Source: UBA1431 sp002329665
Lineage (GTDB): Bacteria; Bacillota; Clostridia; Christensenellales; UBA1431
NCBI GenBank assembly: GCA_040772545.1
Contig: JAXGXY010000002.1
Coordinates: 124,001-188,000 of the forward strand
DNA: 64,000 bases
Direction of reading: 5' to 3'
Positions within the stretch are counted from its first letter, which is position 1; each line of letters opens with the position of its first letter. A model generated the notes under the pieces. That model was not told the origin of the DNA. It was given only the letters and a program-made list of their open reading frames with translations, and searched no databases. The translations under genes were made by a program, and so were the position numbers. Positions 16,974-26,000 of the stretch are shown one piece after another.

Positions 16974-17945
16974 GTGAAGACGCCGCTGTATCTGGGCGTC
17001 GACCTGGGAGGTACGGCCATCAAGGCGGGCCTGGTCGACCCACAAGGGCATATCGGCAGCGAGGGGGAGCGCCCGACGCTGCCTGAACGCGGCCGGCGGC
17101 AGGTGATCCGAGACATGGCCGCGTTGTGTTTGGACACGCTGGATCGCGCGGGGCTTACCGCGGCCGACGTCGCGGCGGCCGGCGTGGGTGTGCCCGGCCG
17201 GGTGGACGACAGGACCGGCGTCGTAAAATGGGCGCCCAACCTCGGCTGGCGGGACGTGCCGCTGGCCGCGCTGCTCGGGGAGGTGCTGTCCTGTCCGGTG
17301 GCGCTGGACAACGACGCGAACGCGGCGGCCGCCGCCGAACACATCGCGGGCGCGGCGAAGGGCCACGAAAACGCGCTGGTGGTGACGCTGGGCACGGGCG
17401 TGGGCGCGGGAGTGGTCGCGCACGGCAGGCTGCTTCGCGGGGCGCACGGCCTGGCGGGGGAACTCGGCCATATGACGCTCTACCCCGGCGGCGCCCTCTG
17501 CGGCTGTAAAAACCGCGGCTGTTTGGAGATGTACGCCTCCGCGAGAGCCCTCGCGGGACCGGGGCAAAAGGCCGTGATCGAGGACCCGGACGGGCTGATC
17601 GCCTATCTGGCAGGCGGCAGGCCCGAACGGGTCACGGCGGAACTGGTGGCGCGGTGCGCCGAAAAGGGCGACCCTATGGCGCTCGCCGCCTGGGACCGGT
17701 ACACCTCCGACCTCGCGCTCGGGCTGACCAACGCGGCGCGGGTTATCGACCCGGGCGTCATCGTGATCGGCGGCGGCGTCGCACAGGCGGGGGAATTCCT
17801 GCTTCGGCCCCTGAGGCAGAAGATGGACGCGCTGAGAATAGGCGGGGCCGGGGCCCCCGGGATCGTGCGGGCGCGGTTTTCGGCGCGGGCGGGGATTGTG
17901 GGGGCGGCGCTGCTCGCGGCCGATGCGGCGGGGGAGAAGGGCTAA
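16974..17945 (+). CDS. ROK-family sugar kinase (glucokinase-like)
   Basis: This 323-residue ROK (repressor, ORF, kinase) protein without a DNA-binding domain is therefore probably a sugar kinase such as glucokinase. The phosphate-binding start is GVDLGGTAIKAG. The substrate region has VGVPGRVDD. The second phosphate loop is LGTGVGAGVV. The ROK zinc motif GALCGCKNRGCLEMYAS supplies a His/Cys zinc site with an upstream GELGHM. The start is GTG at 16974, seven bases after the hprK stop, so the two are co-transcribed, which fits carbon control. The sugar is not certain. Confidence 0.92.
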   Translation: MKTPLYLGVDLGGTAIKAGLVDPQGHIGSEGERPTLPERGRRQVIRDMAALCLDTLDRAGLTAADVAAAGVGVPGRVDDRTGVVKWAPNLGWRDVPLAALLGEVLSCPVALDNDANAAAAAEHIAGAAKGHENALVVTLGTGVGAGVVAHGRLLRGAHGLAGELGHMTLYPGGALCGCKNRGCLEMYASARALAGPGQKAVIEDPDGLIAYLAGGRPERVTAELVARCAEKGDPMALAAWDRYTSDLALGLTNAARVIDPGVIVIGGGVAQAGEFLLRPLRQKMDALRIGGAGAPGIVRARFSARAGIVGAALLAADAAGEKG

Positions 17946-18009
17946 GTAATACCCAGGGTCTGCTTTTCATAGTGTTAGTAGGTATCATAAACACTAGGGA
18001 AGCAAAACC

Positions 18010-19161
18010 ATGAAATGGAACAAGGACAAAACGAGCTATATCCTCTGCGCCCTGCTCGTGGCCTTCGCCCTGTTTGCGCCGTCGCTCATCGGGCCGCAGG
18101 TCAACCGCGACCGCTACCAGGAATGGATAGAGCCCACGCCGCCCGTATGGCAGGGGCAGCTATCGCTCTGGGCCGTATCGGGGTTCCCCGTCGGCCAGAA
18201 CACGCTGGGCGGCTGGGTGCGCGAACGGGTGCGGGAGTTCGAGAAGGCCGCGTTCGGCGTGTACGTCGACGTCCGTGCGATGCGGTCCGAGGAAGCGAAG
18301 GCCGCGCTTGACGCAGGCGAAAAGCCGGACGTGATCGTCTTTCCCACGGGGTTTTTCGATTCGCCCGGCATGCTCCTTCCCCTCGACGCGCCGTCGGGGC
18401 TGAACGCGGCGCTCGCCGACTCGGGGAAAGAAGGCGCGAAGACCTACGCGCTCCCGGTGATGTCGGGCGCGTACGTCCTGGCCGTGAACGAGGAACTGGG
18501 CATTTTGGCGGGAGTCATGCCGCCGGAGGACATCGGCTACGGTCCGCCGGAAGTCGCCCGGATGGCCGGGGCGGAGGGCGGCTCGCTCTGCGCGGATGAG
18601 ACCGATTATTCGAACCCGTCGCTCGCGTTCGCGTATGCGCTGGCCGAGGACGGGGAGGCGGCCGTAAAAGCCCTCGAAAGAACAAGAGGCGCCGGAATCT
18701 TCTACAGCGGGAACGGCCTGTTATGCCTGGGGAACCAGAACACGGCCGCCACGGCGCGGTCCAACTACGAGAACGGGGAAGGGTTCAGCTGCGCGTTCTG
18801 GGCGCTGTCCGGGTTTACGGACATGGTGCAGTACGTGGGCGTAGTGAGCGGCCAGCCCGCTGCGAAGGCGGAAATCTGCGCGCAGCTGGCACGGAGCTTC
18901 GTTTCCGAAGAGGCGCAAAGAAGCGTGAAGGGCATTGCCATGTTCCCCGTCCTTCAGGGCGGCGAGCCGCTCTACGAGGACGACCAGCGCTTCTGGGCGG
19001 CGGAACAGGCGTTTGTGCGCGACACGGCGGCGCCCCCCTGCTTCGGGTACGCAAGGGTGCGCGCGCGATGGGAAGAGTGGTTGCAAAAGGCGGCAAGAGG
19101 GGATAAGGAAGCGCTTAAGTCCCTGGTGAGGGACATGCGCGCGACCTGTAAACAGGGATAG
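18010..19161 (+). CDS. Extracytoplasmic solute-binding-like protein
   Basis: This 383-residue protein has an N-terminal hydrophobic anchor (about residues 11-29) without a lipobox, so it is probably membrane-tethered by an uncleaved segment. The body resembles family-1 extracellular solute-binding proteins: GQLSLWAVSGFP near the start, VREFEKAAFGVYVDVRAM, KPDVIVFPTGFFDSPGMLLPLD, and a later AFWALSGFTDMVQYVG. No permease or ATPase gene is adjacent; it sits between a sugar kinase gene and murB. It may serve a transporter encoded elsewhere or act as a sensor. The family call is moderate. Confidence 0.65.
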   Translation: MKWNKDKTSYILCALLVAFALFAPSLIGPQVNRDRYQEWIEPTPPVWQGQLSLWAVSGFPVGQNTLGGWVRERVREFEKAAFGVYVDVRAMRSEEAKAALDAGEKPDVIVFPTGFFDSPGMLLPLDAPSGLNAALADSGKEGAKTYALPVMSGAYVLAVNEELGILAGVMPPEDIGYGPPEVARMAGAEGGSLCADETDYSNPSLAFAYALAEDGEAAVKALERTRGAGIFYSGNGLLCLGNQNTAATARSNYENGEGFSCAFWALSGFTDMVQYVGVVSGQPAAKAEICAQLARSFVSEEAQRSVKGIAMFPVLQGGEPLYEDDQRFWAAEQAFVRDTAAPPCFGYARVRARWEEWLQKAARGDKEALKSLVRDMRATCKQG

Positions 19162-19210
19162 ACCGGCGTTGACCTTACCCCTGACGGATGAAAGTGCAAA
19201 GGACGGTGCC

Positions 19211-20128
19211 ATGCAGACAGAACGTGCATATCAGGCGCTGCTCTCGGCGATAGGCGATCCGAAGCGCGTCTTGCGGGACGAGCCTATGGACCGGCACACG
19301 TCGTTTCGGATCGGCGGCCCGGCCGACGTCATGGTCTTTGCCGGGAGCGCAGACGAGATCGCGGACACACTCGCCGTCTGCCGGGCGCACGGGGTGCCCG
19401 TGACCGTCGTCGGGAACGGCACGAACCTGCTGGTGCGCGACGGGGGCATCCGCGGCGTCGTCCTCAGGGTCGGCAAGGGTTTTTGCCGCGTCGCCGCCGA
19501 GGGGACGCGGGTGCGGGCGCAGGCAGGCGTGCCCGTTTCCGCGCTGGCGAACCAGACGCTTTCAAAGGGGCTGGCCGGACTGGAGTTCGCCTGCGGGATA
19601 CCGGGGACGCTGGGCGGCGCGGTGATGATGAACGCGGGGGCCTACGGCGGCGAGATCGCGGACTGCCTCACGCGCGTATGGTACATGGACAGAAGCGGAG
19701 GCACCGGGACCAGGGCCGTCGGGGAGGAAGACCTCGGCTACCGGAGGAGCGTGTTCGCCGACGAAGGCCTGATCGTGCTCGAAGCGGAGTTCGTGCTGAG
19801 GGAGGACGAGGACGGCTGGGCGCAGGAGCGCGCGCGGGAGATCGGCGCAAAGCGCAGCGCGAAACAGCCCCTGAACGTCCCCAGCGCCGGCAGCACGTTC
19901 AAACGCCCGGCCTGCGGGTACGCCTCGCGGCTGATCGACGCCGCCGGGCTCAAGGGGCTCCGGGTAGGGGGCGCGCAGGTGTCCGAGCTTCATGCGGGGT
20001 TCATCGTCAACACGGGCGGCGCGACTGCAAAGGACGTCCTCGAGCTGGCCGACGCCGTGCGCGCGCGCGTGAAGGAGGCGTCCGGCGTCGGGCTGGAACT
20101 CGAGATAAAGGTCCTGGGGGAACCATAA
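19211..20128 (+). CDS. murB: UDP-N-acetylenolpyruvoylglucosamine reductase
   Basis: MurB makes UDP-N-acetylmuramate, the second committed step of peptidoglycan precursor synthesis, using FAD and NADPH. The residues show the FAD-binding signature TSFRIGGPADV and VVGNGTNLLVRDGG, GLEFACGIPGTLGGAVMMNAGAYG, and the C-terminal SAGSTFKRP with the catalytic serine and VSELHAGFIVN. The length of about 305 residues is that of the shorter type II MurB. I chose the ATG at 19211 after AAGGA; a TTG at 19169 lacks a ribosome site. It heads the conserved murB / PHP / rapZ / whiA segment. Confidence 0.97.
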   Translation: MQTERAYQALLSAIGDPKRVLRDEPMDRHTSFRIGGPADVMVFAGSADEIADTLAVCRAHGVPVTVVGNGTNLLVRDGGIRGVVLRVGKGFCRVAAEGTRVRAQAGVPVSALANQTLSKGLAGLEFACGIPGTLGGAVMMNAGAYGGEIADCLTRVWYMDRSGGTGTRAVGEEDLGYRRSVFADEGLIVLEAEFVLREDEDGWAQERAREIGAKRSAKQPLNVPSAGSTFKRPACGYASRLIDAAGLKGLRVGGAQVSELHAGFIVNTGGATAKDVLELADAVRARVKEASGVGLELEIKVLGEP

Positions 20129-20166
20129 ACGAAAGGACAGATAAAAACGTCGCAAGACGGATTATA

Positions 20167-20919
20167 ATGAGAATAACGGCAGACTACCACACGCATACGA
20201 CTTTCAGCCACGGCAGGGGCAGCGTGGAGGACAATGTGCGCGCCGCTATCGGCCGCGGCCTGACGGCGATCGGGATCACGGACCACGGCCCGGGCCATGT
20301 CTTCTTCGGTTTGAGGCCGGGGAAGCTCCCGCTCCTCAGGGAGCAGGTCGACACGCTTAACGAAAAATACGCGGGACGGATCCGCGTGCTGATGGGCGTA
20401 GAGGCCAACATCACCGGGCTTGACGGGACCATCGACATACCTGACGGCCTGATAGGGAACTTCGATTACCTGCTCGCGGGGTACCACCGCACGGCGCGGC
20501 TTTTAGACATTGGGACGCTTTGGCATTTTTTCGCAGCCAATTTTTCGCGCGGCGAAAAACGGGTGCAAAAGAGCACGGAGGCCTTCGTGCGGGCGATGGA
20601 AAGGTACCCTATCGCCTGCATCACCCATCCCGGGAGCATGATCGGCCTCGATATGGACATGCTGGGGGAAGCGGCCGCGCGCACGGGCACGGCGATCGAG
20701 ATAAGCGCGAGGCACGGCCTGCTCCCGGCCGGGGAGTTGAGGCGCCTGAAGGAAAGGGGCGCGCCGTTCATGATAAACAGCGACGCCCACCGACCAAGCG
20801 AGGTGGGGGATTTTTCCCGGCAGATCGAACTGGCGGCCGGCGCCAGGGTCACCGAAGCCGACGTAATCAACGCCGAGGGCGGCGGGCGCGGGATGCGGAT
20901 GGCCCGGCCCATGGAATAA
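20167..20919 (+). CDS. PHP-domain metal-dependent phosphoesterase
   Basis: This 250-residue polymerase-and-histidinol-phosphatase domain protein is a likely metal-dependent phosphoesterase. The PHP motifs are DYHTHTTFSHG (residues 6-16), GLTAIGITDHGPGH, MGVEANI, CITHPG and the C-terminal NSDAHRPSEVGDF. Members of this family are commonly encoded next to murB, rapZ and whiA in Clostridia. The start is the ATG at 20167; a better ribosome site is not obvious, and GAAAGGA lies about 30 bases upstream. The substrate is unknown, and histidinol phosphate is only one possibility. Confidence 0.88.
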   Translation: MRITADYHTHTTFSHGRGSVEDNVRAAIGRGLTAIGITDHGPGHVFFGLRPGKLPLLREQVDTLNEKYAGRIRVLMGVEANITGLDGTIDIPDGLIGNFDYLLAGYHRTARLLDIGTLWHFFAANFSRGEKRVQKSTEAFVRAMERYPIACITHPGSMIGLDMDMLGEAAARTGTAIEISARHGLLPAGELRRLKERGAPFMINSDAHRPSEVGDFSRQIELAAGARVTEADVINAEGGGRGMRMARPME

Positions 20920-20942
20920 GCATACGAGGAGGCTTATGCATA

Positions 20943-21809
20943 ATGGATCTCGTCATAGTCACCGGGCTGTCGGGCGCCGGACGGACACAGGCCCTTAGAA
21001 ACCTCGAGGACATCGGCTATTTCTGCATGGACAACCTGCCTCCCGGCATGATCACCGACTTCGTCGACATGTGCGAACGGAAGGACTCGGGGATAAAAAA
21101 GGCAGCGATCGCCGTGGACAGCCGTTCGGGCGACTTCTTCAGCACTATTTACGACAACCTGAACACCCTTGAGAAGATGGGCGTGAAGGTGCGCATCCTG
21201 TTCATGGACGCGAACGACGAGGTGCTGATCCGGCGGTTCAACGAGACGCGGCGCCAGCATCCGATGGCGCCGACCGGGCGCGTCGTGGAGGGGATCGAAC
21301 GCGAGCGCCGGCTCATGCAGCCGCTCAAGGAACGCGCCTACCTGGTGCTGGACACCAGCGTGTTCTCGGTCAAAAAGCTCCGTTCGGTGATAAGAGAGGT
21401 ATTCTTCGAAGAGGGCATGGACGAGAGGGTGCTGGTATCGGTGGCGACGTTCGGTTTCAAGCGCGGCATCCCGACCGACGCCGACATGGTCTTCGACGTG
21501 CGGTTTTTGCCCAACCCCTTTTATATCGCGGAACTCAAGGACCATTCGGGCATCGACGAGGACGTTGCCGGTTACATATTCTCCTTCGAACAGACGAAGG
21601 TGTTCCTGCAAAAGCTGGTGGACATGATCGAGTACCTGCTGCCGTATTATCTGAAAGAGGATAAGAACCGGCTGGTGATCGCGATCGGCTGTACCGGCGG
21701 CATGCACAGGTCGGTCGCGATCGCGGAGGCGCTTATTAGAGAGCTCAGGTCGAAGGGCATCTGCGTATCGATCGCCCACCGGGACCTGGTTAAGGACGCG
21801 CCGGAATAA
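20943..21809 (+). CDS. rapZ: RapZ/YvcJ nucleotide-binding protein with altered P-loop
   Basis: RapZ (YvcJ) binds nucleotides and, in E. coli, a small RNA and UDP-GlcNAc-pathway metabolites; in Bacillus it affects competence. The 288 residues align along the whole family: LVIVTGLSGAG at the start, LEDIGYFCMDNLPP, AIAVDSRSG, FMDANDEVLIRRFNETRR.HP, then the C-terminal FGFKRGIPTDADMVFDVRFLPNPFY and IGCTGGMHRSVAIAE. The P-loop reads GLSGAGRT where the family has GKS or GKT, so the Walker lysine is replaced by arginine. The start is the ATG at 20943 after GAGGAGG. yvcK, which often separates rapZ and whiA, is missing here. Confidence 0.95.
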   Translation: MDLVIVTGLSGAGRTQALRNLEDIGYFCMDNLPPGMITDFVDMCERKDSGIKKAAIAVDSRSGDFFSTIYDNLNTLEKMGVKVRILFMDANDEVLIRRFNETRRQHPMAPTGRVVEGIERERRLMQPLKERAYLVLDTSVFSVKKLRSVIREVFFEEGMDERVLVSVATFGFKRGIPTDADMVFDVRFLPNPFYIAELKDHSGIDEDVAGYIFSFEQTKVFLQKLVDMIEYLLPYYLKEDKNRLVIAIGCTGGMHRSVAIAEALIRELRSKGICVSIAHRDLVKDAPE

Positions 21810-21822
21810 GAGGTGAGCTACG

Positions 21823-22773
21823 CTGTCGTTCGCATCGGACGTAAAGGACGAACTGCTCGGCGTCAGACCCGCGCATAAATCCGAGCAGATAGCAGAGCTT
21901 TCCGCGCTGTTGCATGTCACGGGGTCGCTCGGGCTCACTGGCTCGAAGATGAGCATCGTGGTCCACACCGAACACCCCGGCGTCGCGCGGCGCGTCTTGT
22001 CGCTGCTGCACGGGCTGTACGCGATCGAGACCGAGATACGGGTATCCAGGCGGAAGCGGCTTCAAAAAAGGCGGGGCTACAGCGTATACGTCAGGGGCGA
22101 AACGCTCGGCATACTGCGGGACACCGGCCTTATAAACAGCAGGGACACGCTGCCGACGAAGTTCGTGCGGCGCATACGGCGCTCGATCGTGCGCAACGGA
22201 ATAGGGCGCAGGGCGTTTTTGCGCGGCGCGTTCCTCGGGGCGGGGTCCCTGAGCAATCCGGAGCGCGCGTACCACCTCGAGTTCGTGATCCATCAGGAGG
22301 AATTCGCGCATGACCTGTGCCGCCTCATCTGCGGCGAAGGCCTGGGCGCGCGCGTGATACGCCGCAAGGGCAGTTACGTCGTCTACATCAAGGAAGGCGA
22401 GCACATCGCCGACCTGCTGGCGATGATGGGGGCGTACAACGCGATCCTCAACATGGAGAACGTGCGCATCATAAAGCAGATGCGCAACGACGTGAACCGG
22501 GCGATCAACTGCGAGACCGCCAACCTCGACAAAACGCTCAACGCTTCGTACAAACAGATCGAGAACATACGCTATATCCAGCAAACGGTCGGAATGGAAG
22601 CGCTCCCGGAGCCGCTGAGGGAAGTCGCGCGGTTGAGGCTGGAAAACGAGGACGCCACGCTTTCCGATCTGGTCAGGCTCACCGGAGGCTCGGTCGGCCG
22701 CAGCGGGATAAACCACCGGCTGAGGCGCATAAACAGGTTTGCTCAGGAACTCCGCGACGAAAGGGGAGGATGA
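21823..22773 (+). CDS. whiA: WhiA DNA-binding regulator, CTG start
   Basis: WhiA is a DNA-binding protein related to LAGLIDADG endonucleases, needed for normal division and sporulation. The 316 residues contain the WhiA N-terminal domain, the LAGLIDADG-like region (RRAFLRGAFLGAGSLSNPERAYHLEF, in pieces) and the C-terminal helix-turn-helix (LRLENEDATLSDLVRLTGGSV.RSGINHRLRRIN). The conserved opening SFASDVKDELL can only be reached from the CTG at 21823: an in-frame TGA lies at 21814-21816 and the first ATG is at 21910. AGAGGTG stands seven bases before the CTG, so I take CTG as the start. It follows rapZ by 13 bases. Confidence 0.92.
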   Translation: MSFASDVKDELLGVRPAHKSEQIAELSALLHVTGSLGLTGSKMSIVVHTEHPGVARRVLSLLHGLYAIETEIRVSRRKRLQKRRGYSVYVRGETLGILRDTGLINSRDTLPTKFVRRIRRSIVRNGIGRRAFLRGAFLGAGSLSNPERAYHLEFVIHQEEFAHDLCRLICGEGLGARVIRRKGSYVVYIKEGEHIADLLAMMGAYNAILNMENVRIIKQMRNDVNRAINCETANLDKTLNASYKQIENIRYIQQTVGMEALPEPLREVARLRLENEDATLSDLVRLTGGSVGRSGINHRLRRINRFAQELRDERGG

Positions 22774-22774
22774 T

Positions 22775-23059
22775 ATGACCAGGAAGGTGCTGGTTATACG
22801 GGCAAAAGAGGGCCTGAGAGGAAGGAACGCCGAGCTTTTCACGATCGTGGCGGCGAAATTTTCCTGCAGGATCGACATCGTGGGGGCGGGAAGGGACAAG
22901 ATCATCAACGCCAAGAGCATCATGGGGCTGCTTTCCCTGACGGCGAAGGAAGGGGACAGCATCACGCTCGCGGCCAGGGGGCCCGACGCCAAAGAAGCGG
23001 TTCTGGCACTTACGGAGCTCGTGGAAAAAGACTTCCGGCTTGACGAATGTGATATTTGA
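22775..23059 (+). CDS. Crh-like HPr paralogue lacking the phosphocarrier histidine
   Basis: This 94-residue HPr-family protein fits the fold along its length, but residue 15, the histidine phosphorylated by Enzyme I in HPr, is arginine (GLRGRNAEL in place of GLHARPA). The regulatory serine region INAKSIMGLLSL is conserved (Ser48, equivalent to Ser46). This is the pattern of Crh, the HPr paralogue of Bacillus that acts only in catabolite control through HprK and CcpA. The start is the ATG at 22775, one base after the whiA stop, with AGGGGAGG upstream. A true HPr must be encoded elsewhere if a PTS is present. Confidence 0.88.
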   Translation: MTRKVLVIRAKEGLRGRNAELFTIVAAKFSCRIDIVGAGRDKIINAKSIMGLLSLTAKEGDSITLAARGPDAKEAVLALTELVEKDFRLDECDI

Positions 23060-23075
23060 ACAGAAAGGAGCGGCA

Positions 23076-26000
23076 ATGCTTCCGTTCACACATCTGCACG
23101 TACACAGCGAATACAGCCTTTTGGACGGCGCCGGGCGCGTCGGGGAGCTGGTGGAGGCGTGCGCCCTCCAGGGCATGGGCGCGCTCGCGCTCACCGACCA
23201 CGGCGCGATGTACGGCACGGTGGATTTCTACAAATGCGCGAAGGCGCGCGGGATCAGACCCGTACTGGGCTGCGAGGTCTACGTCGCCCCGCGCGACCAC
23301 CGCGAAAAGGACGTGCGCGCCGACAGGGAATACGCGCACCTCGTGCTCCTCGCGCGCGACCGGGAAGGCTATAAAAACCTGATGAAGCTGGTGTCCATCG
23401 GCTACACGCAGGGCTTTTACTACAAGCCGCGCATCGACTACGCGCTGCTGGAGCAGCACGCTTCCGGCCTTATCGCCCTGTCCGCCTGCCTCGCGGGGGA
23501 CATCCCGCGGTACCTGGCGCAGGGGCGGGAAAAAGAAGCGCTCGAACTCGCCCGGCGTCTTTCGCGCACGATGGGGGAGGACAACTTCTTTATCGAACTG
23601 CAGGACCACGGGATACCGGAACAGAAGCGCCTTAACCCCCTCCTCATCGACATCGCGAACAGGGCGGGCGTCGGCCTCGCGGCCACCAACGACGTACATT
23701 ACGTGGCCAGGGAGGACTCTGAGGCCCAGGACGTGCTCCTGTGCATCCAGACCGGCAGGTTCGTCGACGAGGAAGACAGGATGCGCTTTGCGACCGACGA
23801 GTTCTACCTCAAGTCCCCCGAGGAGATGGCCTCCGTTTTCGGCTACGTGCCCGAGGCGCTTAAAAACACCGCGGCCATCGCCGAAAGATGCGACGTCGAG
23901 CTCGAATTCGGGCGCATGCACATGCCGGGCTTCACGCCGCCTCATGGCAGCGACAACGAAGGCTTCCTCACGAGGCTCTGCGAGGACGGACTCAGGAGGA
24001 AGTACAAGAAGGTGGAGCCGGCGCACCTGGAGCGCCTGCGCTACGAACTCGACATGATCACCGAGATGGCGTTTACGGATTATTTCCTCATCGTGTGGGA
24101 CTTCATCCGTTACGCGAAGGAGCGGGGGATCATGGTCGGCCCGGGGCGCGGCAGCGCCGCCGGCAGCATCGTCGCCTACGCGCTGGACATCACCAACGTC
24201 GACCCGCTGCGCTACGGCCTGCTCTTCGAACGGTTTTTGAACCCCGACCGCATCAGCATGCCCGACATAGACATCGACTTCTGTTACGAGCGGCGCCAGG
24301 AAGTGATCGACTACGTCGTGGAGAAGTACGGCGCGGACCGCGTGGCGCAGATCATCACGTTCGGCACGATGGCCGCGCGCGCCGCGATACGGGACGTGGG
24401 CCGCGTGCTGCGCGTCCCCTACGGCGAGGTGGACGCAATAGCGAAGATGGTTCCGGGCGAGATCAACGTCACCCTCGAGCGCGCGCTGCTGGTCAGCGGC
24501 GAACTGCGCGCGGCGTACGAAAACGATCCCCGGACGAAAAAGCTGGTGGACATGGCCAAAAAGCTTGAAGGCCTGCCGCGGCACGCGTCAACGCACGCGG
24601 CGGGCGTGGTGATTTCGAAGGAGCCCCTGACCGAGTACGTGCCCCTGCAGCGCAGCGACACGGGCGTGACCACGCAGTTCCCGATGGGGACGCTGGAGGA
24701 ACTCGGCCTTTTGAAGATGGATTTTTTAGGCCTAAGGACGCTTACCGTGATCCGCGACACCGTGCGCCTGATCGAGGAATGCCGCGGCGTCAAGGTCGAC
24801 CCCGACGCGCTGGACTTTACGGACGAGGCCGTGTACGAGATGCTCGGGCAGGGGGACACGGACGGCGTGTTCCAGCTGGAGAGCCAGGGCATGCGCGCGT
24901 TTTTGCGGGAACTGAAGCCGGGTTGTTTCGAGGACGTCATCGCGGCGATCTCCCTGTACCGGCCGGGGCCGATGGACCAGATCCCCAGGTACATCGCCGG
25001 CAAGAACGACCCGTCGCGCGTGCGTTTCATGCATCCCGCGCTCGAAAAGGTGCTGGGCGTCACCTACGGCTGCATCGTGTACCAGGAGCAGGTGATGCAG
25101 ATCGTGCGGGAACTGGCGGGGTATTCTCTGGGGCGCAGCGACCTGGTGCGAAGGGCCATGTCCAAGAAGAAGGCGGACATCATGGAGAAGGAGCGGCGCA
25201 TCTTCCTGTACGGGCTCGACGATGGCGGCAGGGAAGCAGTCCCGGGCGCCCTGAAAAACGGCGTGCCCGAGACAATCGCGAACCGGATATTCGACCAGAT
25301 CCTCGACTTCGCGCAGTACGCGTTCAACAAGTCGCACGCCGCGGCCTACGGCGTGGTTGCCTACCAGACGGCCTATCTCAAGCGCCATTTCCCGCAGGAG
25401 TTCATGACGGCGCTCATCAACAGCTTCATGGGGACGCCGTCCAAGGTGGCCGGGTACATCCACGCCTGCGGCAGGCAGGGCATAAGGGTGCTGCCCCCCG
25501 ACATCAACAAAAGCCTTTTCGATTTCTCTCCGGAGCAGGAGCACATCCGCTTCGGCCTGAGCGCGATACGCAACGTCGGGAAGGGCGCCGCGCAGGCCAT
25601 CGCCGCCGCGCGTAAAAAGGGCGGGCCCTTCAAGACCTTCACCGACTTCGTCAGGAGGATGCCCGCGGACGCGCTGAACAAGCGCATGGCGGAGAGCCTG
25701 ATAAAGGCGGGGTGCTTCGATTCGCTCGGCTACAGGCGCATCGTGCTGGTGAGCGTGTACGAGAAGGTGATGGACGCGTGCGCGCAGGATAAGAAACGCA
25801 ACATCGACGGGCAGGTCTCCCTCTTCGACATGGGCGGGGGAGCCCGGGAAGCGCTGGGGGGCGCGGCGCAAGACGAGGCCTTCCCCGAAATGGAGGAATT
25901 CCCCCAGAGGGTCCTTCTGGCGCAGGAAAAGGAGATGACGGGGCTGTACCTGAGCGGGCACCCCCTCGCCCAGTACCGCGACGTCGTCGATTCCCTGGGC

